Source: JANQRA01 sp035762545
Lineage (GTDB): Bacteria > Actinomycetota > Acidimicrobiia > Spongiisociales > ZC4RG35
DNA length: 64,000 nt
NCBI GenBank assembly: GCA_035762545.1
Contig: DASTOM010000024.1
Coordinates: 1 to 64,000, forward strand
Direction: 5' to 3'
Part shown: positions 38,263-46,247 of the stretch, in pieces
How the letters are laid out: every line of letters starts with the position of its first letter
Position numbering within the stretch: the first letter of the stretch is position 1
Made by a program: the position numbers and the translations under genes
The notes under the pieces: model-generated
The model's input: the letters and a program-made list of their open reading frames with translations, nothing else
Told to the model about the DNA's origin: nothing
Database searches by the model: none

Positions 38263-39156
38263 ATGGTCATAGCTCCTCGTCCCTTCGGTCAGGTGCTGAG
38301 TGATGCGATGAACAGCCTCGTCCGAACCTGGAGAGCGTTGCTCATCCCGGCCCTCGCGGTGTCGGTGCCCCTCAGCATCGCCACCGTGCTCGTCTTTCGC
38401 TGGACAGGTGGCGGAGAGTTCCTCGACCTGGCGGTCAACTCCCCGGACCGGCTCCAAGGACTCCCCCAGGAGGTCTTCACCGAGATCGTCAGGCCGTTCT
38501 ACCTGGCAGCCGGGATCGCCGCTGCCCTCCAGGTCTTGGGTGGGGTATTCGTCGCGCTGGCGAGCCACCGGGCAGTGGCGAGTGATCTCAACGGGAAGAC
38601 CCTGCGCGGCGGCGAAGTATCGGTCCTGGCCCTGCGCCGCTACTGGGTCGGGCTCGCGGCAACCCTGCTGATCGTGGTAGCGGTGGGAATCCTGATCGGT
38701 CTCGGTGTCTCGATGTGGCTGGTTCCCGTGTTTTCAGTCGGTGTTCCGAACGCCGGGTCGATCCTCGTCGCGCTGATCTTGCTGGTCATTCTGTTGGGGC
38801 CGGGAATCTGGGTCGGTGTCGCGATGTCGATGACGACTTCCGCCGTGGCCATCGAGTACCTCGGTCCGCTCGCCTCGATCCGGCGGAGCATGCGACTGGT
38901 GCGGGGACGCTGGTTTGCGACTGCAGGTTTTCTGCTCCTGGTCGGGTTGCTCGGCGGCATCGCAATTCAGATGATCCAGCTGATCGCCCTTCCCCTGGCC
39001 GCCGCCGGGGGCGGGAGTGGGGCTCTGACGGTGGCTTCGGCTCTGGGTGTGTTGACTCAGGGTCTCCTGGTCGCAGCCATCACTGCGATGTACACCCATT
39101 GGTACATCGACCTCCGGGCCCGAAGAGAGGGCGTCTCTACGACTGATCTCGGGTGA
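38263..39156 (+). CDS. Hypothetical multi-pass membrane protein
   Basis: A 297-residue membrane protein with about six hydrophobic segments: ALLIPALAVSVPLSIATVLV (about 23-42), YLAAGIAAALQVLGGVFVAL (about 78-97), a pair between about 130 and 190, FLLLVGLLGGIAIQMIQLIA (about 225-244) and VASALGVLTQGLLVAAITAM (about 257-276). The ending MYTHWYIDLRARREG resembles the glycerophosphodiester phosphodiesterase-type/YciC-like integral membrane family, but I do not assign a function. ATG 38263 is favoured by its position 10 nt after TACGGT. Its last 20 bases overlap the end of rnc on the opposite strand. Confidence 0.7.
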   Translation: MVIAPRPFGQVLSDAMNSLVRTWRALLIPALAVSVPLSIATVLVFRWTGGGEFLDLAVNSPDRLQGLPQEVFTEIVRPFYLAAGIAAALQVLGGVFVALASHRAVASDLNGKTLRGGEVSVLALRRYWVGLAATLLIVVAVGILIGLGVSMWLVPVFSVGVPNAGSILVALILLVILLGPGIWVGVAMSMTTSAVAIEYLGPLASIRRSMRLVRGRWFATAGFLLLVGLLGGIAIQMIQLIALPLAAAGGGSGALTVASALGVLTQGLLVAAITAMYTHWYIDLRARREGVSTTDLG

Positions 39157-39811
39157 GTGCCTCGAGAGCCTGCATTGCCGCCGCCTGCTCCGCCTGCTTC
39201 TTGGAGCGTCCTTCGCCCTTCCCGTAGTCAAGCCCGCTAACCGACACGACGGCGGTGAAACGGCGGTCGTGGTCGGGACCCATTCCCTCCACCCGATAGA
39301 CCGGCCGGTGCCCGTCACGTGCGGTCAGCTCCTGGAGACGTGTCTTGTAGTCCTTCACCCCAGGGTGCTTGGCTCTCTCCGCCACCCGTTCCGACCAGAG
39401 GCCCTTGATGAGCTCGTCGGCCGGCGGCAGCCCACCGTCGAGAAACACCGCACCGAGGATCGCCTCTACCGCGTCGGCCAGGATCGAATCCTTCTCCCGT
39501 CCGCCGGTCGCTTCCTCGCTGGGTGCCAGCTCGACTCTGGAACCCAGGTCGAGACTGCGGGCGATCTCGGCCAGCGTCCCGCGACTGACCACGGCGGCGC
39601 GCACCTTCGCCATCTGTCCCTCGGCCAGCTGCGGATACGAGGCGTAGAGAAGATCGGTCACCACCAGTTGGAGCACGGCGTCGCCCAGGAACTCGAGACG
39701 TTCGTTGTCGTGACGAGCCGGGTCCTCGGAGCTCACCGAACGGTGGGTGAGTGCGAGCTTGAGGAGGGCCGGTTCCCGGAACGTGTAGCCGAGCCGCTCC
39801 TCGAGGGTCAT
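39137..39811 (-). CDS. rnc: Ribonuclease III
   Basis: A 224-residue double-stranded-RNA nuclease. NERLEFLGDAVL (36-47) is the signature, with metal-binding Glu40 and Asp44, and ILADAVEAILGAVFLD (about 109-124) carries the second acidic pair. The C-terminal dsRNA-binding domain (about 150-220) includes DYKTRLQELTARDG and GRSKKQAEQAAAMQALEAL. It processes rRNA precursors and structured RNAs. The ATG overlaps the plsX stop by four bases, the usual rpmF-plsX-rnc order. Confidence 0.96.
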   Translation of the reverse strand: MTLEERLGYTFREPALLKLALTHRSVSSEDPARHDNERLEFLGDAVLQLVVTDLLYASYPQLAEGQMAKVRAAVVSRGTLAEIARSLDLGSRVELAPSEEATGGREKDSILADAVEAILGAVFLDGGLPPADELIKGLWSERVAERAKHPGVKDYKTRLQELTARDGHRPVYRVEGMGPDHDRRFTAVVSVSGLDYGKGEGRSKKQAEQAAAMQALEALTRDQS

Positions 39812-40806
39812 GGCGACGGGGCTGCAGAGGGTGCGTTGGATCCGAGAGCTGCCGAGATCCGGCCCGGCAGGTCCTTGTCGGCTCCGTCTCGGGCCATGAC
39901 CAGCGCGTTGGCGATCGCCTTGCGGCTCGAGCTCCCGTGAGCGATCAATGCCGAGCCCTTCACCCCGAGAAGCGGGGCGCCCCCGTAGGTCTCCCAGTCC
40001 ATCTTGTCCCGGACTCCGATCAGGGCGGGAAACACCTCGGCCTGGATGTCTCCGGGGAGCTCGGAGAGCGCCTCGAGGATGTACCTGTTGATCAGCGATG
40101 CCGTTCCCTCTGTCGCCTTGAGGAAGACGTTCCCGGTGAAGCCGTCGGTGACGATCACGTCGACTTTGTCGGTGGCCACGTCCCTGCCTTCGACATTCCC
40201 CACGAATACGACCGGACCCGCCTCGATGAGCTCATAGGCGGCGCGCTCCAGGTCCCGACCCTTGCCCCGCTCCTCGCCGATGGAGAGCAGCCCGACCCGG
40301 GCCGGCTCGGCACCAAGAAGCGCGTTCGCGGCGACCGAACCCATGATGGCGAACTGCGCCAGCTGCTCCGGGCGGACATCAGGGTTGGCCCCGGAGTCGA
40401 GCACCAGCGTCGGCGACCCGGGCGTCGGGAAGATCGTGGCGATTGCGGGGCGGGAGGCCCCGGGTACCCGGCCGATGATGATCGCCGCCGCGGCCATGGC
40501 CGCCCCCGTCGAGCCTGCGGAGACGAAGCCATCGGCCTCGCCCGAGGCGACGAGCTTGGCCGCAACGGCTATCGAGGCGTTCGGCTTCTCCCGAAGTGCC
40601 CGAGCAGGATCGTCACCCATGCCGACGACGTCGGGGGCGTCGACAATTGGAAGATTGGATTCATGACGTTCGAGTTGACGCTCGATCTTGGCCCTGTCCC
40701 CCACCAGGACGACATCGACCCCACGGGCGGCGGCGTCCAAGGCCCCGGCAACGGTTTCGGAGGGAGCATGGTCGCCCCCCATCGCGTCTAGGGCGATGCG
40801 GGCCAA
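39808..40806 (-). CDS. plsX: Phosphate acyltransferase
   Basis: A 332-residue enzyme converting acyl-ACP to acyl-phosphate for phospholipid synthesis. IALDAMGGDHAP (4-15) is the family opening. FVSAGSTGAAMAAAAIIIGR, LLSIGEERGKGRDL and VDVIVTDGFTGNVFLKATEG are conserved blocks, followed by GAPLLGVKGSALIAHGSSS. The start is TTG 40806. It lies three bases downstream of rpmF and overlaps rnc, forming the standard rpmF-plsX-rnc unit. Confidence 0.95.
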   Translation of the reverse strand: MARIALDAMGGDHAPSETVAGALDAAARGVDVVLVGDRAKIERQLERHESNLPIVDAPDVVGMGDDPARALREKPNASIAVAAKLVASGEADGFVSAGSTGAAMAAAAIIIGRVPGASRPAIATIFPTPGSPTLVLDSGANPDVRPEQLAQFAIMGSVAANALLGAEPARVGLLSIGEERGKGRDLERAAYELIEAGPVVFVGNVEGRDVATDKVDVIVTDGFTGNVFLKATEGTASLINRYILEALSELPGDIQAEVFPALIGVRDKMDWETYGGAPLLGVKGSALIAHGSSSRKAIANALVMARDGADKDLPGRISAALGSNAPSAAPSP

Positions 40807-40809
40807 GGC

Positions 40810-40986
40810 TCAGTTGGTTTCGATGACTTCGCGGCCGGCGTACGTCCCGCATTCACGACAAGCGCGATGGGGCAGCTTGGGCTTGCCGCACTGCTCACAG
40901 GGGACCGAATGGGGAGTCTCGACCTTCCATGCGGCCTTGCGCTGTCGCGTCCGGGAACGCGACATCTTCTTCTTGGGCACCGCCAT
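40810..40986 (-). CDS. rpmF: 50S ribosomal protein L32
   Basis: A 58-residue protein beginning AVPKKKMSRSRTRQRKAAW after the Met. The zinc-binding type is present: CEQCGKPKLPHRAC followed by ECG, two CxxC knuckles (about 31-34 and 44-47). ATG 40986 is chosen because AAGGAG lies at a workable distance and the family starts MAVPK; a GTG three codons upstream is too close to that site. It follows DUF177 and precedes plsX, the conserved arrangement. Confidence 0.96.
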   Translation of the reverse strand: MAVPKKKMSRSRTRQRKAAWKVETPHSVPCEQCGKPKLPHRACRECGTYAGREVIETN

Positions 40987-41015
40987 TTGGGGCACTCCTT
41001 CTGTGGGTTGATCGA

Positions 41016-41507
41016 TCAGGTATCGAAGAGATCTTTGAGCGCGGCGAAGGGAGAATCGGATTCCTCTCCGTGACCGTCACACGGGTCACTATTCAAGTCG
41101 CTTCCACAGATTGGGCAAAGTCCTTTGCAGTCGGCTCGGCACAGCGGAGCGGCCGGCAGGGCGAACGCCAGCTCGTCGGTGGCCGGGCCGGCGATGTCGA
41201 TCCTCCTGTCGACGATTGCGTAGCCGTCTTCGTCAGGGATCCGCGAGAAGTGCTGTGATCCGACCGACTCGACCACACCGTCCCATTCGACCAGGCATCG
41301 GGAGCAGCTCATGTGAACCGGGGCTGTCACTTCGAAGTCGGCGATCACCCCATTCACGGTGCCGGTCACGACCCCTTCGACAGTCATCGGACCGATCGTC
41401 CAGGTCTCACCGACTCGCAAGGACACAGGATGGACTCCGGAGAAGTCACGGGTCGCCTCGGGGTGACCGACGAGACCCTCCACGTCGACGACGAGACGGG
41501 AGCTCAC
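41016..41507 (-). CDS. DUF177 (YceD-like) protein
   Basis: A 163-residue protein with the DUF177 pattern: MSCSRCLVEW (about 66-75) and, near the C-terminus, ADCKGLCPICGSDLN, the Cys clusters that probably bind zinc. DUF177 proteins always sit before rpmF and, in plants and bacteria, have been linked to 23S rRNA accumulation. GTG 41507 is chosen because TAACAT ends exactly 7 nt before it, giving a leaderless mRNA, and the domain starts there. The longer upstream frame overlaps the coiled-coil gene. Confidence 0.9.
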   Translation of the reverse strand: MSSRLVVDVEGLVGHPEATRDFSGVHPVSLRVGETWTIGPMTVEGVVTGTVNGVIADFEVTAPVHMSCSRCLVEWDGVVESVGSQHFSRIPDEDGYAIVDRRIDIAGPATDELAFALPAAPLCRADCKGLCPICGSDLNSDPCDGHGEESDSPFAALKDLFDT

Positions 41508-41538
41508 CGGAGCGATGTTAAGTGAGACCGAGGCTGGT

Positions 41539-42096
41539 CTAGATCGGGACTTCGGGCGGCCTGGGCCTGGCCTGATGGAACTCGGCACGCGAGTTCTGCA
41601 CCTGAGCGGTCAATTCGACGAGGAGGTGCTCCATCCGCTGTAACTTCCGCTCGATGTCGTCCTCGGCCTCGAGCCTGAGTCGGCGGGCCTCCCCCTCGGC
41701 ACGACGGACGAGGATGTTCGCCTCCTCGACGGCCTCGGCCACGATGTTCGACTCGGCGACCAAAGCGTCGGCTTCCCTGCGGGCGTTGTCGATGATCTCC
41801 CGCGATTTCTCGTTGGTGCGGGAGATGAATGCCTCACGCTCACGCACCATCCATCGCGCAGCGCGCAACTCGTCGGGCAGACTGGCGCGCAACCGCTCCA
41901 GCTTGCTCAGGAAGACCTCCCGGTCCACCAACGCGTTGGACGACAGCGGCATCATCTTCGCCTCGTGGAGATGGACGACCAGGTCGTCAACGATGTCGAT
42001 GATGTCTTCGGTGTCGGCCGGGGTGACCGGGATCTCCACGGGATCAGTGGCATCCACGACCAGTTCGAGATCGGTCCTGGTATGTGACGTAGTCAT
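41539..42096 (-). CDS. Coiled-coil protein, DivIVA/AtpF-like
   Basis: A 185-residue soluble protein. After an acidic N-terminus (VDATDPVEIPVTPADTED) come a helical segment (about 50-80) and a long charged coiled coil (about 80-165) rich in Arg, Glu and Ala. It resembles the coiled-coil DivIVA-like or ATP-synthase-b-like proteins that sit between coaD and DUF177 in many Actinomycetota and are of uncertain role, perhaps in cell-wall growth or division. ATG 42096 overlaps the coaD stop by four bases. Confidence 0.8.
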   Translation of the reverse strand: MTTSHTRTDLELVVDATDPVEIPVTPADTEDIIDIVDDLVVHLHEAKMMPLSSNALVDREVFLSKLERLRASLPDELRAARWMVREREAFISRTNEKSREIIDNARREADALVAESNIVAEAVEEANILVRRAEGEARRLRLEAEDDIERKLQRMEHLLVELTAQVQNSRAEFHQARPRPPEVPI

Positions 42097-42560
42097 GACA
42101 GTTTCTCCTTGAGTGCTTTCTCCACCACATCGGGAACCAGTCCGCCCACTGACCCTCCTAGACGCGCGATCTCCTTCACCAGCGACGAAGAGATGAACCG
42201 GTATTCGGGACGCGTCGGCAGGAAGAGAGTCTCCATCCCGGTCATGTGACGATTCATCTGTGCCATTTGCGTCTCGTACTCGTAATCCTCGATCGTGCGA
42301 AGACCCTTCACCACGACGTCTGCGCCGGTGTCCCTGACATGGTCGACCAGGAGGCCCGCGAAGGAGGTCACCTCGACGGTCTCGCCATACATCTCGCCGA
42401 GCAGACTCATTCGCTCGTCCGGACCGAACAGCGACCGTTTCGACGGGTTGTCGATCACGGCCACGATCACCCGGTCGAACAACGCGATCGCCCGGCCGAT
42501 CACATCGGTATGACCGTTGGTCGGGGGATCAAAGCTCCCCGGGCACAGTGCCTTGGTCAA
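42093..42560 (-). CDS. coaD: Phosphopantetheine adenylyltransferase
   Basis: A 155-residue enzyme for the fourth step of coenzyme A synthesis. CPGSFDPPTNGHTDVI (6-21) contains the HxGH-type nucleotidyltransferase motif, and LPTRPEYRFISSSLVKEIAR (about 117-136) the ATP-binding ISS region. Start TTG 42560 lies 32 bases inside the end of rsmD, an unusually long overlap but in the common rsmD-coaD order. The downstream coiled-coil gene overlaps by four bases. Confidence 0.96.
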   Translation of the reverse strand: MTKALCPGSFDPPTNGHTDVIGRAIALFDRVIVAVIDNPSKRSLFGPDERMSLLGEMYGETVEVTSFAGLLVDHVRDTGADVVVKGLRTIEDYEYETQMAQMNRHMTGMETLFLPTRPEYRFISSSLVKEIARLGGSVGGLVPDVVEKALKEKLS

Positions 42561-43101
42561 CGTCTTCTACCTTCTCGTATCTGATGATTCTGGTATCCCC
42601 GTACCGTTTATCCGTGGCAACCCGCCAGTTTTTGGGTGGTGTCGGGGCGGTGTCTGTGTGTCGGCGGGAGACGACGACTTCACCGTCGACCAGGAGCAGT
42701 CGGTCGAGTGTGGCCAGGTCCTCGTTCATCTGCTCCGTCGAATCGGTCCACGGCGGGTCCATGAACACCAGATGGAACCGGTGGTTTGCCCTGTCCAGGT
42801 AGTCCTGAACGGTGCTCTCGATGATCGTCCCCCCGAGGCCGATCGTCCTGACGTTGGCGTGAAGTGCCTGCAGGGCCTTCCGTCCCCGCTCCACGAACAC
42901 GGCTGAGGCGGCGCCCCGCGACAAGGCCTCCAGACCGAAAGAGCCGGATCCGGCGTAGAGGTCGGCGACCATCGCGTCCTCGACCCACGATCCGATGCTG
43001 GAGAAGACCGCTTCCCGCACCCGGTCTGTGACCGGTCGGGTGTCCTTGGTGTCCGGTGACTTGAGCCTCCGGCCCCGAGCCGTTCCGGCGATGATCCTCA
43101 T
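42529..43101 (-). CDS. rsmD: 16S rRNA (guanine-966-N2) methyltransferase
   Basis: A 190-residue SAM-dependent methyltransferase. MRIIAGTARGRRLKSP is the family opening, VADLYAGSGSFGLEALSRGA (45-64) the SAM-binding motif I, and VFMDPPW (about 113-119) the catalytic DPPW. It modifies 16S rRNA in assembled 30S subunits. ATG 43101 overlaps the recG stop (TGATG), so it is translationally coupled to recG. Confidence 0.95.
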   Translation of the reverse strand: MRIIAGTARGRRLKSPDTKDTRPVTDRVREAVFSSIGSWVEDAMVADLYAGSGSFGLEALSRGAASAVFVERGRKALQALHANVRTIGLGGTIIESTVQDYLDRANHRFHLVFMDPPWTDSTEQMNEDLATLDRLLLVDGEVVVSRRHTDTAPTPPKNWRVATDKRYGDTRIIRYEKVEDVDQGTVPGEL

Positions 43102-45266
43102 CAGGAGACGAACAGCCAGTCGACCTCGTCGCCGAGCATCGCCGCCACCTCGTCGAGGAGCTCGAGATGCTCGCCAAGCGCCGGGTCAGAGTCGACCAAG
43201 GCGAATGCGTCCCGCCGGGCCACTGCCAGGATGTCGAAGTCGGCCAGGATGTCGGCGAGTTTCAGGTCTTTGACACCCGACTGGCGGGTCCCGAACACCG
43301 TCCCCTGTCCCCTGATTCGGAGGTCTTCCTCGGCAAGCCGGAAGCCGTCGGTCGTGGACACCATGGCAGCCAGACGTTCCTCGCCCTCGGTCGTGGTGGG
43401 GTCGGCGAGCAGGATGCACGCACCCGGAAACTCACCTCGTCCGACCCGACCTCGGAGCTGGTGCAGCTGGCTGAGCCCGAAGCGCTGGGCGTCTTCGATG
43501 ACCATCACCGTGGCGTTGGGGACATCGATCCCGACCTCGATGACGGTCGTCGACACCAGGACGTCGATGTCTCCTGCCCGGAACGCCGCCATGACCTGTT
43601 CTTTGTCGGCCGATCTCAGCTGACCGTGGATCAGCCCCACCCGGAGGTCGGGCATGAGGGCGGCGAGCCGCTCGGACTCGGCGGTCGCCGATGCAGCCTC
43701 GACCTTGGGGCTGTCCTCCACGAGCGGGCAGACCACGAACGCCTGCCTGCCCTTCGCCACCTCCGACTCGATCAGCCTCCAGGCGGTCTGCTCCTCCAGT
43801 TTCGAGATCAGCCGGGTCTTCACCGGGGTCCTTCCCGGGGGCAGCTCGTCGATGATCGATACGTCGAGGTCCCCGTAGAGAGTCATCGAGAGCGTTCGCG
43901 GGATCGGTGTCGCCGTCATGATGAGGAGGTCGGGTTCGGCGACGTCCGCCTTCTCCTTGAGCATCACTCTCTGTGCCACTCCAAAGCGGTGTTGCTCGTC
44001 GACCACGGCGACGCCTAACGCCTTGAACGAAACGCCCTCCTGGATCAGGGCATGGGTTCCGACGATGAGATCGACCTGGCCAGCGGCGACGTCCTCGGCC
44101 AACTCGGCTCGGGTGATGTCGGGGTTGTAGTTGGTGACGGCGGTCGACCCGGTGAGGAGGGCGACATGAACGGCCGGCCCCTCCGATCGCTCGGCGAAGA
44201 GGCTGTCCATCCCGAGATGGGACTCCCCGAGGGCAGGAGACAGGCCGGCGTCGGCGAGCAGGCCACGGACCCCGAGGTAGTGCTGCTCGGCGAGGACTTC
44301 GGTGGGTGCCATAAGCGCCCCCTGCCAACCCCCTTCGATCCCGCGGAGAAGGGTGGCCACCGCGACCACCGTTTTTCCCGAGCCCACCTCGCCCTGGAGC
44401 AGCCGGTGCATGGGGTGGCCCTGGGCCAGGTCCGCCTCGATCTCGTCGAGGACCCGCTCTTGCGCCCGGGTCAGGTCGTAGGGCAGACCGTCGAGGAACC
44501 TCGTCACCAACTCCCCGGTGAACACGTGCTCGATGCCGATCGAACTCAGCATCTGGTGGCGTTTTTGGAGGGCGAGCGCCAGTTCGAGACGGAAGAGCTC
44601 GTCGTAGACCAGTCGTCGCCGCGCCGGCCCCACCTGGTCGAGGCTGTCGGGGAAGTGGATCTGGCTGAAGGCGTCGCTCCGCTCCATGAGGCCGTTGGCC
44701 GCCTTCAGTTCGGTCGGCACCGTGTCGTGGATCGGTTGGGAACGAGCGATGGCGTTGTGAATCGCCCGTCGCAGATACCCGGGGGCGACGCCCCCGACAC
44801 TGGAGTGAACCGGGACGACACGTCCGACGGTCAGGCCCTCGGCCTCAGATCCCAAGACGTCTACCTCGGGTGATTTCATCTGCAGCGTGCCCCGGAAAGA
44901 CTCGACCTCACCCGAGAGCGCCACCTCGGTCGCACTGTCCAATTGACGAACCCGGAAGCTCTGGTTGAACCAGACACACTTGATCCGTGCCGAGTCGTCC
45001 TCGACGACCGCCTCGATGATGTGGAGATTGCGGCGGGGCCGACGATCCTTCACCGACACGACCGTTCCGATGATCGTGACCTCCTGACCGATCGGGACCT
45101 GGGCGATCGGTGACTTCCTCGATCGATCGATGTAGCGACGGGGGACATGATGGAGCAGATCGGCGACGCTCGAGATCCCGTTCTGTTTGAGGGATTCGGC
45201 TCTCTTGCCCCCGAGACCCTTGACCTCGGCGACGTCGACGGCGGCGAGACGGCTCAGTGATGCCAC
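43101..45266 (-). CDS. recG: ATP-dependent DNA helicase RecG
   Basis: A 721-residue helicase that remodels stalled forks and branched DNA. The N-terminal OB (wedge) domain spans about 60-160. Walker A LQGEVGSGKTVVAVATLL lies near residue 290, the DEQHRFGVAQR box near 420, TATPIPRTL near 447, and the C-terminal motif QLHQLRGRVGRGE followed by the TRG region is complete. GTG 45266 follows TAACGT with an 8-nt gap, consistent with a leaderless mRNA. It heads the run recG-rsmD-coaD-coiled coil and is divergent from rpmB. Confidence 0.96.
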   Translation of the reverse strand: MASLSRLAAVDVAEVKGLGGKRAESLKQNGISSVADLLHHVPRRYIDRSRKSPIAQVPIGQEVTIIGTVVSVKDRRPRRNLHIIEAVVEDDSARIKCVWFNQSFRVRQLDSATEVALSGEVESFRGTLQMKSPEVDVLGSEAEGLTVGRVVPVHSSVGGVAPGYLRRAIHNAIARSQPIHDTVPTELKAANGLMERSDAFSQIHFPDSLDQVGPARRRLVYDELFRLELALALQKRHQMLSSIGIEHVFTGELVTRFLDGLPYDLTRAQERVLDEIEADLAQGHPMHRLLQGEVGSGKTVVAVATLLRGIEGGWQGALMAPTEVLAEQHYLGVRGLLADAGLSPALGESHLGMDSLFAERSEGPAVHVALLTGSTAVTNYNPDITRAELAEDVAAGQVDLIVGTHALIQEGVSFKALGVAVVDEQHRFGVAQRVMLKEKADVAEPDLLIMTATPIPRTLSMTLYGDLDVSIIDELPPGRTPVKTRLISKLEEQTAWRLIESEVAKGRQAFVVCPLVEDSPKVEAASATAESERLAALMPDLRVGLIHGQLRSADKEQVMAAFRAGDIDVLVSTTVIEVGIDVPNATVMVIEDAQRFGLSQLHQLRGRVGRGEFPGACILLADPTTTEGEERLAAMVSTTDGFRLAEEDLRIRGQGTVFGTRQSGVKDLKLADILADFDILAVARRDAFALVDSDPALGEHLELLDEVAAMLGDEVDWLFVS

Positions 45267-45375
45267 GGTTGTGGACGTTACCGTCGGAGTGGGACTTGCC
45301 CGGACTGGTCGCTATCATCCGGTCTGGTCTACGGGTTTCCCCGTACGCTCAATGAACACTCCAGGAGTTCTTGTC

Positions 45376-45564
45376 ATGTCTTATCGCTGCGAGGTCTGCG
45401 GAAAAGAGCCGAGTTACGGCAAGACCGTCAGCTTCTCCCACAAGCGAAACAATCGACGCTGGCTACCCAACATCCAGAGGATTCGGGTGAAGAACGGCTC
45501 CAACACCCGTCGCGCCCGTGTCTGCACCTCGTGCATTCGGGCCGGCAAGGTCGTCAAGGCGTAA
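45376..45564 (+). CDS. rpmB: 50S ribosomal protein L28
   Basis: A 62-residue protein starting SYRCEVCGKEPSYGKTVSFS after the Met. It is the zinc-binding form, with CEVC (5-8, including residues before) and CTSC (50-53). SHKRNNRRWLPNIQRIRV is the conserved core. ATG 45376 has GGAG eight bases upstream. The gene is divergent from recG, an arrangement common in bacteria, and is followed after 17 bases by a cold-shock-like gene with its own -10 box. Confidence 0.96.
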   Translation: MSYRCEVCGKEPSYGKTVSFSHKRNNRRWLPNIQRIRVKNGSNTRRARVCTSCIRAGKVVKA

Positions 45565-45581
45565 CCACTAGTCTCCGCTCC

Positions 45582-45797
45582 ATGGACCAGGGCGTCGTCA
45601 AGACCTATGACCCGGTGACGGGTGTGGGCATCGTCGTGCGGGACGCCGACCGGTCCGAAGTCTTCCTTCGCTCGGGGTCCCTCAAGGGATCCGTCTTCCG
45701 CACCCTCCGCCAGGGCCAACGACTCCTCTTCGACACCGTCGAGGAGGACGGCCAGACCTTCATCTCCTCGGTCCGTCTCGGCCAGGACGGCTACTAG
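45582..45797 (+). CDS. Small cold-shock-domain-like protein
   Basis: A 71-residue protein, MDQGVVKTYDPVTGVGIVVR, with the layout of a cold-shock OB fold: a GVVKTYDPVTGVGIV strand-turn-strand in place of the usual GTVKWFNxxKGFGFI, then SEVFLRSGSLKG in place of DVFVHxSAI, and LRQGQRLLFDTVEEDG as the later strands. The aromatic RNP1 and RNP2 residues are mostly replaced (only Tyr9 and Phe28 remain), so nucleic-acid binding may be weakened. TAGTCT ends exactly 7 nt before ATG 45582, a leaderless start. Assignment to the fold is by pattern. Confidence 0.65.
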   Translation: MDQGVVKTYDPVTGVGIVVRDADRSEVFLRSGSLKGSVFRTLRQGQRLLFDTVEEDGQTFISSVRLGQDGY

Positions 45798-46005
45798 ACC
45801 CGGTCGTCTCCGGTGACGACGGTGCAGAGAGGTGCCTCTGTGGCGCTTTCCCGCACGCTCGGCTCCATGGGCCTGAGCGAGTGTTCACATGTGTGCCTGT
45901 CAGCCACCTTCCTGCACACTCGATGATCGGGCAACGCCCAACCCCGGCACCACTCGTTCCGCTTTCACTAGTGTCGCTCGCCTACCTGAGCGATAGGAGG
46001 CTCAC

Positions 46006-46239
46006 TTGGTCCAGGCTTATGTCCTGATCCAGACGGAGGTCGGTAAGGCAGCCGTCGTTGCAGAGGAAGTTCGCGAGATCCCCGGCGTGGATAGCGCCGA
46101 CGATGTCACCGGGCCATATGACGTGATCGTCAAGGCCAGCAGCGAGGACGTCGACTCGCTAGGAAAGCTGGTCGTGGCCAGGATCCAGGCTGTGGATGGC
46201 ATCACTCGAACCCTCACCTGCCCGGTAGTACACCTCTAA
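46006..46239 (+). CDS. Stand-alone Lrp/AsnC ligand-binding (RAM) domain protein
   Basis: A 77-residue protein, VQAYVLIQTEVGKAAVVAEE, with only the C-terminal RAM domain of Lrp/AsnC regulators: the beta-alpha-beta ending GPYDVIVKASSEDVDSLGKL (about 37-56) and TRTLTCPVVHL. There is no DNA-binding domain. Such stand-alone RAM proteins bind small molecules as multimers. The start is TTG 46006, supported by AGGAGG five bases upstream. TAGTGT (45969-45974) is a possible -10 box. The 208-base gap before it shows no gene. Confidence 0.85.
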   Translation: MVQAYVLIQTEVGKAAVVAEEVREIPGVDSADDVTGPYDVIVKASSEDVDSLGKLVVARIQAVDGITRTLTCPVVHL

Positions 46240-46247
46240 GCCCTAGC

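Noticed and set aside
45798..46005. Small gene or RNA in the gap before the RAM protein
   Set aside because: No start with a ribosome-binding site, no leaderless box before a plausible frame, and no strong hairpin was seen apart from a possible -10 box for the RAM gene.
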